DNA of 30,390 nt from Lachnospiraceae bacterium (GCA_017391545.1 JAFOYD010000013.1:1-30390), one strand, 5' to 3'. Shown: positions 15,792-24,719, counted from the first letter of the stretch. Notes: generated from the letters alone by a model not told the origin. A program made the numbers and translations.

Positions 15792-18479
15792 ATGAATAGT
15801 GAAATAACCCTCACCGACCTTTTTGACGTTGAAATGCTTCAGCGTATTCAGGATGCCTTTTCCAAGATGACAGGTATGGCCGCCATCATCACCGACGCAG
15901 AAGGAACCCCCGTCACAAAAGGCGCAAATTTTACAGACTTTTGTCAGAAATATACGAGATGTTCACCAATTGGGTGCCTGCGGTGCCAGCAGTGCGATAA
16001 GCACGGTGCTGAGCTTGCACTGAAGGTCGGCTCCTCCGTCACCTACTACTGCCACGCGGGACTGATGGATTTTGCCGCTCCCATCATGGCTGGCGACACC
16101 ATAATCGGATGCTTTGTAGGCGGACAGGTCCTCACTTCACCGCCTGACATCACAAAAGTAATGCAGGTCGCGGCAGAAATTGGTGTTGATATGATCAATT
16201 ATCTACAGTCGATCCTAAATGTACCGATTGTCGAAAAATCAAAGCTCGATAACGCCGCGCTTTTTCTGTACACACTGACCGATGCACTCTCAAGCATTGC
16301 TTATCACAAATTCATCATGAAAGAGGCCAACATTGAAATTGAGCATGCCATGAACACCAAGTCGGACTTTCTTGCAAACATGAGTCATGAGATCCGCACT
16401 CCAATGAATGCTGTTATTGGTATGGCGGAGATGGCGCTTCGCGAGGACATGAGTCCCACCGCCAAAAGCTATATCAATCAGATCAAGGCAGCAGGAAAAT
16501 CTCTTCTCACAATTATCAACGATATCCTTGATTTCTCCAAGATCGAATCCGGCAAAATGGATATCGTCACGGTAGAGTATGAGCCGATGTCCATGATCAA
16601 CGATATCTCGACGATCATCAGTACGCGTATCGATAACGACAATGTGGAGTTTGTGCTTGATATCAATCCGGATATTCCCAGACTGCTCTATGGCGATAAT
16701 ATCCGCATCAAACAGGTCATCATCAATCTCGCAAATAATGCTGCCAAATTTACCAAGTCAGGGCAGGTCATACTAAAATTCGATTATGAGCAGACTTCCG
16801 ATGATCACATCGACTTGCTGTTTTCAGTCAAAGATACCGGCATCGGAATCAAGCCTGAAGATATGGAAAAGATCTTCCAGTCCTTCCAGCAGGTAGACAG
16901 TAAGCGCAACCGAAACATCGAAGGTACCGGACTTGGGCTTGCCATCAGCAAACAACTGTTAACGCTCATGAATGGCGATATCAGTGTTAAAAGTGTGTAT
17001 GGTGAAGGATCTACCTTCTCCTTCCGCGTACCGCAGCGAATTGTCAATGCCGAACCGTCCATATCCCTTGCAGAGACTCCTCCTGCACAGGCTTTGGGCG
17101 CTTTCAAAAACAAATATGCCCATGAACAGTTACTTCGCGACATGGATAAGCTTGGCATCCCCTTTACGGATTTGAGGGAAATCGACATCCTGTCATATCT
17201 CGAGGACAAGATCAGTACCCTGCAGAATGCCTATCTTTTTCTCTCGCAGGACAGTTTTACCAGCTCCATCAAGAATTTTGTCAGTGAGCACCCAAACCTT
17301 ACTGCTGTCATTTCCATTCCATACAATGTCTCTGCACACTACGAGATTCAAAACGTAATTGAGGCCCATGCCCCGATTTCTGCCATGGCAATTGTTGCGA
17401 TCTATAATAATGAGCTGCTCAATCAGTTTGATAATCAGTCTTCTGACGAATACTATGACTTTACTGCAGAGACTGCCAAAATCCTTGTTGTCGATGACAA
17501 CGCCCTCAATCTGACTGTGGCAAAGGGACTCTTAGAACCGCTGAATATGCAGGTTGAGACTGCGCTGAGCGGAAATGAAGCGATTGAAAAAATATCAGAG
17601 ACCATGTATGACCTGATTCTTATGGACCACATGATGCCTGAAATCGACGGAATCGAAACGACACATATCATACGACGCTTTCACCCGGAATATAATAATA
17701 TTCCAATCATTGCACTCACAGCAAATGCCGTTGGTGATGTGAAGAGCATGTTTATCAAAGAGGGCATGAATGATTTTGTCGCAAAACCCATCGAAGTCCG
17801 CGTCCTGGTGACCAAAATACGCCAGTGGCTTCCAAAGGAAAAGGTAAGGAAGCGTTCCATATCCGTAAAAAAGGAGGCAAAACCAAAATCCACTTTGCCA
17901 CAGATTCCCGGATTGAATGTCGAAGATGCCCTAAAACTGGTTGGCAGTGAAAAACTGTTTATGGACATTCTCAAAGATTATTACACTGCCATCCCTAAAA
18001 AAGCCAGGCTGATTCAAAGCTATAAGGATAACCAGGAATGGCATAATTATACGATTGAAGTCCATGCACTCAAAAGTGCATCCAAACAGATTGGCGCCTA
18101 TGAGCTTTCTGACAAAGCTGCTGCTCTCGAGGCAGCCGGAAATGCAGGTGATACCGATATGATTCAAAAAGACACCGATTCCTTACTTGAACTCTACCTG
18201 CACTATATCGAAGTGCTGGCTCCGCTCTTCCCTGATAAACAAGACAGTGAGGATAAGACTCCGATCTCTGTACCTGTTCTCATGGAAGCCTTTGACGAGA
18301 TTGCTCAGGCAATCAATGATCTTGATATGGATCAAATGGATGCCACTGTACAAAAGCTCGACAACTATCAATTCGATGAGGAAGGCGCCAAATTCTATGA
18401 AAGGCTCTGCGAAGCCGTCTCCGATATGGATCCGGATGCCTGCGAAGAAGTCATCAGTCAATGGAAAGATAACCTATAA
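15792..18479 (+). CDS. PocR-domain hybrid histidine kinase with receiver and HPt domains
   Basis: 895-residue soluble phosphorelay protein; no membrane segment is seen. Order: PocR-type sensor domain (about 10-170) with a cysteine cluster (CSPIGCLRCQQC, then YYCHAG); HisKA with phospho-His199 in NMSHEIRTPMN; HATPase with IINLANNAAKF (N box), DTGIGI and GTGLGLAIS (about 305-420); a divergent, probably degenerate receiver (about 440-550); a true receiver with LVVDDN and Asp612 in LILMDHMMPEIDG; and an HPt domain with His758 in VHALKSASKQIG. The start is the ATG at 15792, with GGAGG 8 bases upstream. In PocR of enteric bacteria this sensor domain controls propanediol/B12 genes, but ligands differ; here the ligand is unknown. 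A full His-Asp-His-Asp relay to the preceding receiver gene is plausible. Confidence 0.92.
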   Translation: MNSEITLTDLFDVEMLQRIQDAFSKMTGMAAIITDAEGTPVTKGANFTDFCQKYTRCSPIGCLRCQQCDKHGAELALKVGSSVTYYCHAGLMDFAAPIMAGDTIIGCFVGGQVLTSPPDITKVMQVAAEIGVDMINYLQSILNVPIVEKSKLDNAALFLYTLTDALSSIAYHKFIMKEANIEIEHAMNTKSDFLANMSHEIRTPMNAVIGMAEMALREDMSPTAKSYINQIKAAGKSLLTIINDILDFSKIESGKMDIVTVEYEPMSMINDISTIISTRIDNDNVEFVLDINPDIPRLLYGDNIRIKQVIINLANNAAKFTKSGQVILKFDYEQTSDDHIDLLFSVKDTGIGIKPEDMEKIFQSFQQVDSKRNRNIEGTGLGLAISKQLLTLMNGDISVKSVYGEGSTFSFRVPQRIVNAEPSISLAETPPAQALGAFKNKYAHEQLLRDMDKLGIPFTDLREIDILSYLEDKISTLQNAYLFLSQDSFTSSIKNFVSEHPNLTAVISIPYNVSAHYEIQNVIEAHAPISAMAIVAIYNNELLNQFDNQSSDEYYDFTAETAKILVVDDNALNLTVAKGLLEPLNMQVETALSGNEAIEKISETMYDLILMDHMMPEIDGIETTHIIRRFHPEYNNIPIIALTANAVGDVKSMFIKEGMNDFVAKPIEVRVLVTKIRQWLPKEKVRKRSISVKKEAKPKSTLPQIPGLNVEDALKLVGSEKLFMDILKDYYTAIPKKARLIQSYKDNQEWHNYTIEVHALKSASKQIGAYELSDKAAALEAAGNAGDTDMIQKDTDSLLELYLHYIEVLAPLFPDKQDSEDKTPISVPVLMEAFDEIAQAINDLDMDQMDATVQKLDNYQFDEEGAKFYERLCEAVSDMDPDACEEVISQWKDNL

Positions 18480-18482
18480 ATT

Positions 18483-18506
18483 AAGACCACCCATATGGGT
18501 GGTCTT
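18483..18506. terminator. Convergent terminator between the kinase and the SGNH hydrolase
   Basis: Perfect 10-base stem AAGACCACCC (18483-18492) / GGGTGGTCTT (18497-18506) with an ATAT loop, starting 3 bases after the kinase stop and ending 2 bases before the stop of the convergent gene. The T-tract on the plus strand (TCTTTGTT) is short; on the minus strand AATTTATA follows. Confidence 0.82.
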
Positions 18507-18508
18507 TG

Positions 18509-19729
18509 TTAACTGATCAGAAGTCCAATAATCACAAAGTCACTATTGACAGATGCCTGATTTTTTACAATTTTGATCGTGTGAAATGCCGGTTCCCCAG
18601 TTTCAGATTTGTATAATTCCTCTGTATCCGTCTCCGTACCATAAAACTCTACGAAGTTTCCATCGAGTGTCTTAACATACACATCGTCAATATACACATC
18701 GTATTGTCCAAAGCTGCCCTCGACAGTCCTCTGATAAAGGATTCCAATATTCTGTGCCTGGACCACAAAGGAGATATATGCCCCATCCTGTACAGCATAC
18801 CAGTTGTTGGCAAAATGATAGTTAAAATTATACACTTCATATCCAAGCATCTGTAATGGCTGGATCGTTGCCGCTGACTCAATATGTGCATTCTGGTAAA
18901 TCTGTGGTGTTGAAGGCTTTGGAAGCTCATACTGAACCAGATGCTCCTCATTGATTTCTATCGTATCCAACCGCGCATAGATATCTTCCAGAAACGTTGT
19001 GATCAGTCCTGCAAAAATCGCATGTCCCCAGTCATTTGGATGCACTGTGTCCTCTGCGATATCAGACCATGTAAAGCTGCCTGCTGCGATCTCCGGTGTC
19101 ACAGCCTTACCGTAGCTGATCATGGGGAGCCGATAATACTGCCCCAGCGCTGCCTGAACCGCCTGTGAGCTGTCACCAACAGCATTCGTTGCAAATAACA
19201 GTACCAGCGCCGGATTGCTGTCAGACATCAGAATCTTACGAATCAGATTCTCATAGCTGCTCATGCAGAATTCCGAAAAAGTATCATTGACAGCAAATTC
19301 CATAAATACCAGATCCGGCTGATGCACCAGAAGCTCCGCGTCAACGCGATGAACGCCAAGATATGACGATGTGCCTCCCACACCTGCATTGATCACCTGA
19401 ATCTTTGCCTGTGGAAACATCTCATACCACCACTTATATACATGCGAAACATAACAGTTCTCTATCCCTGATGCACCACGTCCTTCTGTGATGGAACCGC
19501 CAAGAAATCCGATGGTAATCTCCTCACCATTTTGTGCCTTTTGAAGCACATTGGCAAGTCTTGACAGATCGCCCTGTGGAAAATCGACTGCTCTACGGTA
19601 CATGGGAAGAAGTGACTCGTCTGCTGCCATGACATCATATTGTGGAACCGATGCACACAACAGGCTAAGAAACACTCCTGCCAGAACTACAGCTACCGCC
19701 CGGACATATTTATTTTTTGTAACTAACAC
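18509..19729 (-). CDS. Secreted SGNH/GDSL-family hydrolase
   Basis: 406 residues. A signal peptide (hydrophobic stretch ~9-28, AxA-like end near MAADE) directs it outside the cell. The SGNH blocks are all visible: Ser79 in GFLGGSITEG, Gly in NAGVGGTSS, Asn148 in FAVND, and Asp227/His230 in EDTVHPNDWGH. The C-terminal ~150 residues form a second, beta-rich region that may be a carbohydrate-binding or accessory domain. Members of this group remove acyl groups, often acetate from polysaccharides, but the substrate cannot be told here. The start is GTG with AGGAGG 9 bases upstream. It lies 13 bases after an HD-GYP gene, so the two are probably co-transcribed. Confidence 0.88.
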   Translation of the reverse strand: MLVTKNKYVRAVAVVLAGVFLSLLCASVPQYDVMAADESLLPMYRRAVDFPQGDLSRLANVLQKAQNGEEITIGFLGGSITEGRGASGIENCYVSHVYKWWYEMFPQAKIQVINAGVGGTSSYLGVHRVDAELLVHQPDLVFMEFAVNDTFSEFCMSSYENLIRKILMSDSNPALVLLFATNAVGDSSQAVQAALGQYYRLPMISYGKAVTPEIAAGSFTWSDIAEDTVHPNDWGHAIFAGLITTFLEDIYARLDTIEINEEHLVQYELPKPSTPQIYQNAHIESAATIQPLQMLGYEVYNFNYHFANNWYAVQDGAYISFVVQAQNIGILYQRTVEGSFGQYDVYIDDVYVKTLDGNFVEFYGTETDTEELYKSETGEPAFHTIKIVKNQASVNSDFVIIGLLIS

Positions 19730-19742
19730 AATAAAGCTCCTC

Positions 19743-20849
19743 CTACAAAATAATTATGCTTGCATTCTCAAGCAGTGCAAGATCATATATCTTTCCTGTT
19801 TTCAATCCTATTACCTTAGGCCTCAGCACATATTTCGGGTTGTTCTCGACGACTCTGGCCTGTTCTCCCGTGCTAAGCTCCACATTTGTTCCAACAGGGT
19901 AAAGGATGACACTTTCCAAAAAGCTTCTCATGACATTAATATCGAGTTCATCCGTCATGGACATAATCATTTCGACCGCATCTCTGGGTGAAAACGGCTT
20001 TTTATATGGTCTCTCTGTCACAAGGGCATCATAGATGTCCGCAACTGATATAATCCTTGCAAACATATTGATCTTATCCGAAGTCACTCCCATCGGATAC
20101 CCTTTTCCATTCATCTTCTCGTGATGCTGTAAAACGCCAAGCTTAATGGGATTTGACAGATCCTGTTTCTCCTTTAATATGCCATATCCAAAAAGCGAAT
20201 GCTGCCGCATCATGGCAAACTCATCATCCGTAAGCTTTCCTGCCTTGTTCAGTATTTCATTGGGAATCTTTGATTTTCCCACGTCATGCAAAAGTCCTGA
20301 TACACCAAGTTCATAGACATCCTTTTCACTCAGTCCATGCTTTTTCCCTACGATCATAGCCATCGTAGCAACATCGACGCTGTGCTTGAATGTATATTCA
20401 TCGCTGATCTTCAGTGCACTGATATCCACAGCAAGCGCATCATTGTCGGAAATCGCCTTCATCAGGTCATCGGTAATACTTCTGGTCGTTGCCGTAAAAT
20501 CCGCAGAGGACGTGTCGTTGTAAAGGTATTGTATTCCCTCTGCCACTCTTGCCTTCACACTTTCAGACAGCTGCACTTTTGCCCTGTCCTGCACTGTCAT
20601 TGTCTCTATTTCCTTTTGCACTGCCGGAGCAACTGGGATTTCCGCTCCAGTTGCACCAGTCTCTTCATCTTCTTCTCCCTCACGTATATACACGCCGGGA
20701 ACTCCCATTTTAATAAGGGATACTATATGATACGAATCCAGACATGTATTTCTGGCAATCAGGATCCTTCCTGCCCTGTCAACAATCGCCTGATCAATAA
20801 TCATTTCATTCTTGAGTGAACGTGTTCTGACATACCTTCTTTTAACCAA
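19743..20849 (-). CDS. HD-GYP domain protein, probable c-di-GMP phosphodiesterase
   Basis: 368 residues (TTG start at 20847-20849, AAAGGAG 8 bases upstream; the frame extends 29 codons further but through promoter-like sequence). The N-terminal ~70 residues (VRTRSLKNEMIIDQAIVDRAGRIL, LIKMGVPGVYI) resemble the small domain often found before HD-GYP modules. The catalytic domain has the HD pair in GLLHDVGKSKIP (188-189), HHEKMNGKGYPMG (242-254) with the GYP motif, and ARIISVADIYDALVTERPYK. All metal-binding residues expected for hydrolysis of cyclic di-GMP are present. A short C-terminal tail (GKIYDLALL) follows. No sensor or membrane segment is present. It precedes the SGNH hydrolase on one transcript. 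Confidence 0.92.
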   Translation of the reverse strand: MVKRRYVRTRSLKNEMIIDQAIVDRAGRILIARNTCLDSYHIVSLIKMGVPGVYIREGEEDEETGATGAEIPVAPAVQKEIETMTVQDRAKVQLSESVKARVAEGIQYLYNDTSSADFTATTRSITDDLMKAISDNDALAVDISALKISDEYTFKHSVDVATMAMIVGKKHGLSEKDVYELGVSGLLHDVGKSKIPNEILNKAGKLTDDEFAMMRQHSLFGYGILKEKQDLSNPIKLGVLQHHEKMNGKGYPMGVTSDKINMFARIISVADIYDALVTERPYKKPFSPRDAVEMIMSMTDELDINVMRSFLESVILYPVGTNVELSTGEQARVVENNPKYVLRPKVIGLKTGKIYDLALLENASIIIL

Positions 20850-20937
20850 TGTATCAACTCCTTTGTAATAGATACACTCTATATTAGTGTACACGAAAAC
20901 ACAACAAAAGTCTACAAGCAAAAATAACAGGAACACG

Positions 20938-20965
20938 TTTACAAAGTGATATATTTCGGTATAAT
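20938..20965 (+). promoter_or_regulatory. Promoter of the YczE-like gene
   Basis: Plus strand -35 TTTACA (20938-20943), 16-base spacer, -10 TATAAT (20960-20965), with the ribosome site AAGGAAGTGAGG and ATG following at 20999. Confidence 0.7.
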
Positions 20966-20998
20966 AAAATGGGAATAAAAAAGGAAGTGAGGTTTATT

Positions 20999-21631
20999 AT
21001 GAAATTTAAGAGTATTCAAAAAGCAGAATTGATCTGGATGCTCATATCCGTAATCACAATGGGGTTGTGCCTGTCCTATATCAATCAGGCAGCGTTTGGT
21101 ACGGACCCCTGTACGACCTTCAATCTGGCAATATCCGGGAAACTTGGTCTGTCCCTTGGTAACTGGCAGGCACTATTTAACTGTATCCTGTTCATCTTTG
21201 AATTCCTATTTGCGAAGGAACAAATCGGTTGGGGAACCATCGCCAATATGTTTCTGGTCGGCTATAGTTTCGACTTTTTTTCATGGCTCAACAGTCTGTT
21301 CCTGCCCGAAGGATTCTTCCAGCCAATGTATGTCCGGATACTTGTTACGATTCCTGCACTTTTCATCTTTATACTGGCAGTAGCTGTCTATATCGCGATT
21401 CAACAGGGAACAGCCCCTTATGATGCCATGCCCTTTATCATCAACAAACTGATTCCAAAGGTTCCGAATAAATTAGTCAGAATGGGCTGGGACATCGGTT
21501 TTTGTATCATTGGCATCCTATTCGGCGGCAGAATCGGAATCGTCACGCTGATCATGGCATTTTCTTTCGGTCCCGCCATTGCCTACGCCGGAAAAAATAT
21601 CGTTCCTATGCTGATTCACAAAAAGCCTTGA
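20999..21631 (+). CDS. YczE/YitT-like integral membrane protein
   Basis: 210 residues with about five hydrophobic segments. Features of the YczE-like family (COG2364) are an early AAFGTDPCTTFNLAISGKLGLSLGNWQ segment and a second, related GTAPYDAMPFIINKL segment, suggesting an internal duplication of a membrane hairpin. Biochemical function is unknown for most members. I chose the ATG at 20999 for its AAGGAAGTGAGG site 6 bases upstream; an ATG ten codons earlier lies almost at the predicted transcription start. The gene is transcribed alone from a clear promoter and ends in a bidirectional terminator. Confidence 0.85.
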   Translation: MKFKSIQKAELIWMLISVITMGLCLSYINQAAFGTDPCTTFNLAISGKLGLSLGNWQALFNCILFIFEFLFAKEQIGWGTIANMFLVGYSFDFFSWLNSLFLPEGFFQPMYVRILVTIPALFIFILAVAVYIAIQQGTAPYDAMPFIINKLIPKVPNKLVRMGWDIGFCIIGILFGGRIGIVTLIMAFSFGPAIAYAGKNIVPMLIHKKP

Positions 21632-21650
21632 GCAATTGCCAAGGCTTTTT
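21620..21650. terminator. Bidirectional terminator between the YczE-like gene and the subtilase
   Basis: Stem AAAAAGCCTTG (21620-21630) / CAAGGCTTTTT (21640-21650) with a 9-base loop; U-runs occur on both strands. It overlaps the last codons of the plus-strand gene and ends one base before the subtilase stop. Confidence 0.9.
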
Positions 21651-21651
21651 G

Positions 21652-23142
21652 CTATTCCGGCAGACTGTCTCCGACGCAAAGTGTCCCCCATCCAAGCTGG
21701 GCATTTGGCCACTCATTCAGCCCTCCTGCGGTTCTTGCCGCACCGCGCGTCAGATATGCCTTGAGCCTTTCCCCGTATAAGAATCTGTCGTTTCCACGCA
21801 CAATTCCCCATTCCATCAAAAGTGCCGCCGCTCCGGTGACAAACGGCGTCGCAAAAGAAGTTCCCGACACCTGTTCGTATCCTCCATTCGGCACAGGTAC
21901 CGTGATATTCACTCCGGGTGCCGCTATGTCTGGTTTTACCTCGGCCACAATCTCACCATCCCCGGCAGTATCCGTCCTGCCATCATGATAACGATATACA
22001 TATCCCCTGCCGGAAAAGTCAGCATAACTTCTGCGTGCAATATCATAGGCTCCGACAGTGACTGCTCTTCTCGAAGTTGACGGTATCGTGATCGTCATCT
22101 CAGGAGTTGGCAGGAAAAATCCTGTTCCTGCATTTCTCGCTGCATATCCTGTCAGATAAAATCTGTACTCGCCCGTCACGATTTCTATGGGCTGCAACGT
22201 AATTCTCCACACACCACCATTCAGATAAGTCGCGGTGGGTATCATATCAATAAAAATCTCCTGCTGCACATTGTACGGCTGTGGTTTGCCCAGATAGCAC
22301 AGAAGCTGTGTCTGCTCTAAGGTTCTTCGCACAGCCTGTGCATCTCTGATCTGGGAAAGCGCTATCGTCATCTGCTCTCCCCCCGGCGATGTGATTACCA
22401 GATTAAATACATCCTGATAATATTTCCACAACTGTACGGTAAGCCCTGTCTCATATGTATCCACAGCAAGCTCGACCACGGTATCCGTGCGCGCCACACC
22501 TGCCGTATGCCCCCTTGATACCCCTTCATTTCCACTTCCTATGACAATCGTGCTGCGCCCTGCCTCTGAGGCATTATCGATAAACCGCTCCAGCAAGGAA
22601 TTTCCCTGATGATCTCCATACGTATTTCCAAAGCTGATATTGACAGCTACCGGCTGATTGCGCTCGATTCCCACATTGACAGCATAGTTCACCCCCCGCA
22701 TAAGCTGTGTTGTTCTTGGAAATGTGTCTTTTGGTGGATTTCCAAGTTTTATGATGAGCAGTTCTGCGTCGGGGGCAACTCCCATACCTGTTCCTGCTGC
22801 TACACCTGTTACTGCCGTTCCATGTCCTGAGAAGTCAAAGACAGGTACTCTTTTTTGCCCCTCCTCACGTCCCAGGGCGAGTGCCTCATTGATCATCTCC
22901 CTTGTATATAATACACCCTCACGATAACCTGCAGGCGGCAACTTTCCCCGCGCCTCATCAGGCTGTCCGCTCTGATCCCAGATGGCAATGATGCGTGTCT
23001 GACCGTCTGCGTCCAGAAATTCCGGCAGAAAATAATCAATCCCGCTGTCTAATACCGCAACAATGACACCAGCTCCTGTCAGATATGGTTCCCGTTGTGT
23101 CACACGGTCGATGCAGGACTGTGCTTTTTCCAAATCATTCAT
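21652..23142 (-). CDS. Subtilisin-like (S8) protease without its prodomain, Csp-like
   Basis: 496 residues, no signal peptide. The catalytic triad is complete: Asp32 in VAVLDSGIDY, His107 in DFSGHGTAVTGVAAG, Ser429 in SGTSFATPF, with the oxyanion Asn in GSGNEG. An insert of about 150 residues between the Asn and Ser regions (LAVDTYETGLTVQLWKYY onward) is beta-rich and typical of clostridial Csp-like subtilases. The protein begins MNDLEKAQSCIDRV, only about 25 residues before the catalytic Asp strand, so the prodomain that normally precedes this point in the family is missing. AAAGGA lies about 7 bases before the ATG. A divergent small gene 148 bases away encodes what looks like that prodomain. 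Confidence 0.9.
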   Translation of the reverse strand: MNDLEKAQSCIDRVTQREPYLTGAGVIVAVLDSGIDYFLPEFLDADGQTRIIAIWDQSGQPDEARGKLPPAGYREGVLYTREMINEALALGREEGQKRVPVFDFSGHGTAVTGVAAGTGMGVAPDAELLIIKLGNPPKDTFPRTTQLMRGVNYAVNVGIERNQPVAVNISFGNTYGDHQGNSLLERFIDNASEAGRSTIVIGSGNEGVSRGHTAGVARTDTVVELAVDTYETGLTVQLWKYYQDVFNLVITSPGGEQMTIALSQIRDAQAVRRTLEQTQLLCYLGKPQPYNVQQEIFIDMIPTATYLNGGVWRITLQPIEIVTGEYRFYLTGYAARNAGTGFFLPTPEMTITIPSTSRRAVTVGAYDIARRSYADFSGRGYVYRYHDGRTDTAGDGEIVAEVKPDIAAPGVNITVPVPNGGYEQVSGTSFATPFVTGAAALLMEWGIVRGNDRFLYGERLKAYLTRGAARTAGGLNEWPNAQLGWGTLCVGDSLPE

Positions 23143-23200
23143 GATGCTTCCTTTATAATTACTTATTAGTAAGATATTCCGGCAAATTCAATCTGTCACC

Positions 23201-23227
23201 GAAACTATTCAGCACCCTCGTAGTTAC
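23201..23227. repeat. 27-base palindromic miniature element, copy C, with perfect 8-base flanking repeat
   Basis: GAAACTA (23201-23207) and TAGTTAC (23221-23227) are inverted arms (one mismatch) around a 13-base centre that matches copy A in all but two positions. CTGTCACC occurs immediately on each side (23193-23200 and 23228-23235), a perfect 8-base direct repeat. It lies between the divergent subtilase and prodomain-like genes. Confidence 0.78.
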
Positions 23228-23290
23228 CTGTCACCACATTTTTGTACAGCACATATCATATATAAAGATATCACTGACAGAGTAAAAACA

Positions 23291-23581
23291 ATGCCAAATG
23301 CTAAGCTTGAAAATCTCCTGAACCTCGCCCTTGCAGCCACCGAAAGCGAAATGCAAAAATCCCAGGTGCTGAACATCGGATATACCCCCGATGCCAGAAC
23401 CTGGGAATTAATTGTTAAATATCATGGGCCACTTGAGCGACTTGAATCAGATGTCATCCATATCGAACCGCTTCTAAACGGCTACGCCATAGCGACCGTG
23501 CGTGAAGACTTTATCGACGCCTTCGCAGACCTTGATGAAGTCGAGTATGTCGAAAAACCAAAGCGACTATATTTTCAATAA
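23291..23581 (+). CDS. Stand-alone subtilase prodomain-like protein
   Basis: 96 residues, no signal peptide. The sequence LENLLNLALAATESEM, then NIGYTPDARTWELIVKYHG, LLNGYAIATV and a C-terminal VEYVEKPKRLYFQ, is the pattern I know from the N-terminal prodomain (CspB_prodomain type, I9-like) of fused clostridial S8 proteases, where it ends directly before the catalytic domain. Here it ends with its own stop codon. The neighbouring divergent protease starts exactly where such a domain should be followed by the catalytic part. A plausible role is folding chaperone and inhibitor acting in trans. No good ribosome site is visible before the ATG (ACAGAG only). The alternative is a leftover fragment of another protease. 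Confidence 0.78.
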   Translation: MPNAKLENLLNLALAATESEMQKSQVLNIGYTPDARTWELIVKYHGPLERLESDVIHIEPLLNGYAIATVREDFIDAFADLDEVEYVEKPKRLYFQ

Positions 23582-23586
23582 GCTAT

Positions 23587-24675
23587 TTACTGGATAATAT
23601 CCTCACTTGCCATAAGCTGCTCTGCGTCATAAGTAATTTTCATCGCATCCTCACCTGACTCCATACGGTACTTTGCAAGGATTCGATTTACGACCATCTC
23701 TGCGTTTTCCTTGTTGACATCCATCAAAAGAGCCAACACCTGCGAAGAACTGTAGTTTGTCGTAACATCACCCTTTCGCAACGATGTTGTTACTGCGTGC
23801 TGCAGATGCTCTAACTGCCTCTGCAGTGCGATGTCATCAGCTTCCATGTCATCATCAAGTGTAAACAGTACACACTGTACCTCTCTCTTTTCACGAACCA
23901 GATTTCTCTCCATGAATCTGTATATTTTTTCGAAATTACTATACTCTACGACAAATGATCCTTCCATTTTCTTCTCCCTTAACCTCATTGTTATCTCTGC
24001 AAGTGAAATCTGTGAGCGGGTGCTGTTTGCACCATTCGTTCCCGCCTCATCCAGGTCTTCATAAAATTGATAGCCATTTTTGCCATCACTTTTCACTGCA
24101 TACAGTGCTTTATCAGCATTTCCATACAGCGCCTCATAAGTCACACCACTGCGCGGTGCTCTGGCAATTCCCATGGAAACCGTCACACGCAACAACCTTC
24201 CTGGTGCCACAAGCGCACGCTCGATCTGTCTGACAATACGCTGTGCCTTTGCCTTGACTTCGTGTTTGTCTTTAAATCCCGGAGAAAATACCACAAACTC
24301 ATCGCCGCCAAGTCTGGCAACAATGTCTTCGGCATCGATCGCTTTCCTGAGTGCCCCCGAAAATCTCACCAGTACGCGGTCACCCTCGATATGTCCGTAT
24401 GTATCATTAACGCTCTTGAAGTTGTCCATATCCATAATGAAAAAGGTTCCTTCACTCGCCTTTTGCAGCATCGCATTGACCTGCTCCGATACACCATCAC
24501 GGTTTCTAAGTCCGGTGAGCGGGTCACGCCTCGCCATGGCAATCATCTCCTGCTGCTTCTCAACGGTCTTTGCCATCTCCTGCAGCTGAAGCTCCAAACT
24601 CTTTTTCATCTTTTCGAGTTCTAAAACTCTCTTTTTGTCATCCGCCAGCATTTCCGGCTGAAAAATAGTCTGCAT
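23587..24675 (-). CDS. Soluble diguanylate cyclase with C-terminal degenerate domain
   Basis: 362 residues from the ATG at 24675 (a TTG three codons upstream is an alternative; both lie near GGAAGG). A predicted coiled coil (about 10-45, Leu/Glu/Lys/Gln-rich) leads into a GGDEF domain: RRDPLTGLRNRDG, FIMDMDNFKSVNDTYGHIEGD, and RLGGDEFVVF (about 123-130), so cyclic di-GMP synthesis is expected. The inhibitory RxxD site is not present (DAED at its position). The last ~130 residues (SFVVEYSNFEKIYRF, VLFTLDDD, LRKGDVTTNYSSSQVLALLMDV) look like a second GGDEF-like fold lacking catalytic residues; that reading is tentative. The gene converges on the prodomain-like gene with only 5 bases between stops. 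Confidence 0.88.
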   Translation of the reverse strand: MQTIFQPEMLADDKKRVLELEKMKKSLELQLQEMAKTVEKQQEMIAMARRDPLTGLRNRDGVSEQVNAMLQKASEGTFFIMDMDNFKSVNDTYGHIEGDRVLVRFSGALRKAIDAEDIVARLGGDEFVVFSPGFKDKHEVKAKAQRIVRQIERALVAPGRLLRVTVSMGIARAPRSGVTYEALYGNADKALYAVKSDGKNGYQFYEDLDEAGTNGANSTRSQISLAEITMRLREKKMEGSFVVEYSNFEKIYRFMERNLVREKREVQCVLFTLDDDMEADDIALQRQLEHLQHAVTTSLRKGDVTTNYSSSQVLALLMDVNKENAEMVVNRILAKYRMESGEDAMKITYDAEQLMASEDIIQ

Positions 24676-24719
24676 ACTCCTCAATTTCCTTCCATCTTTA
24701 TAACAATCCTATAGTTTCA

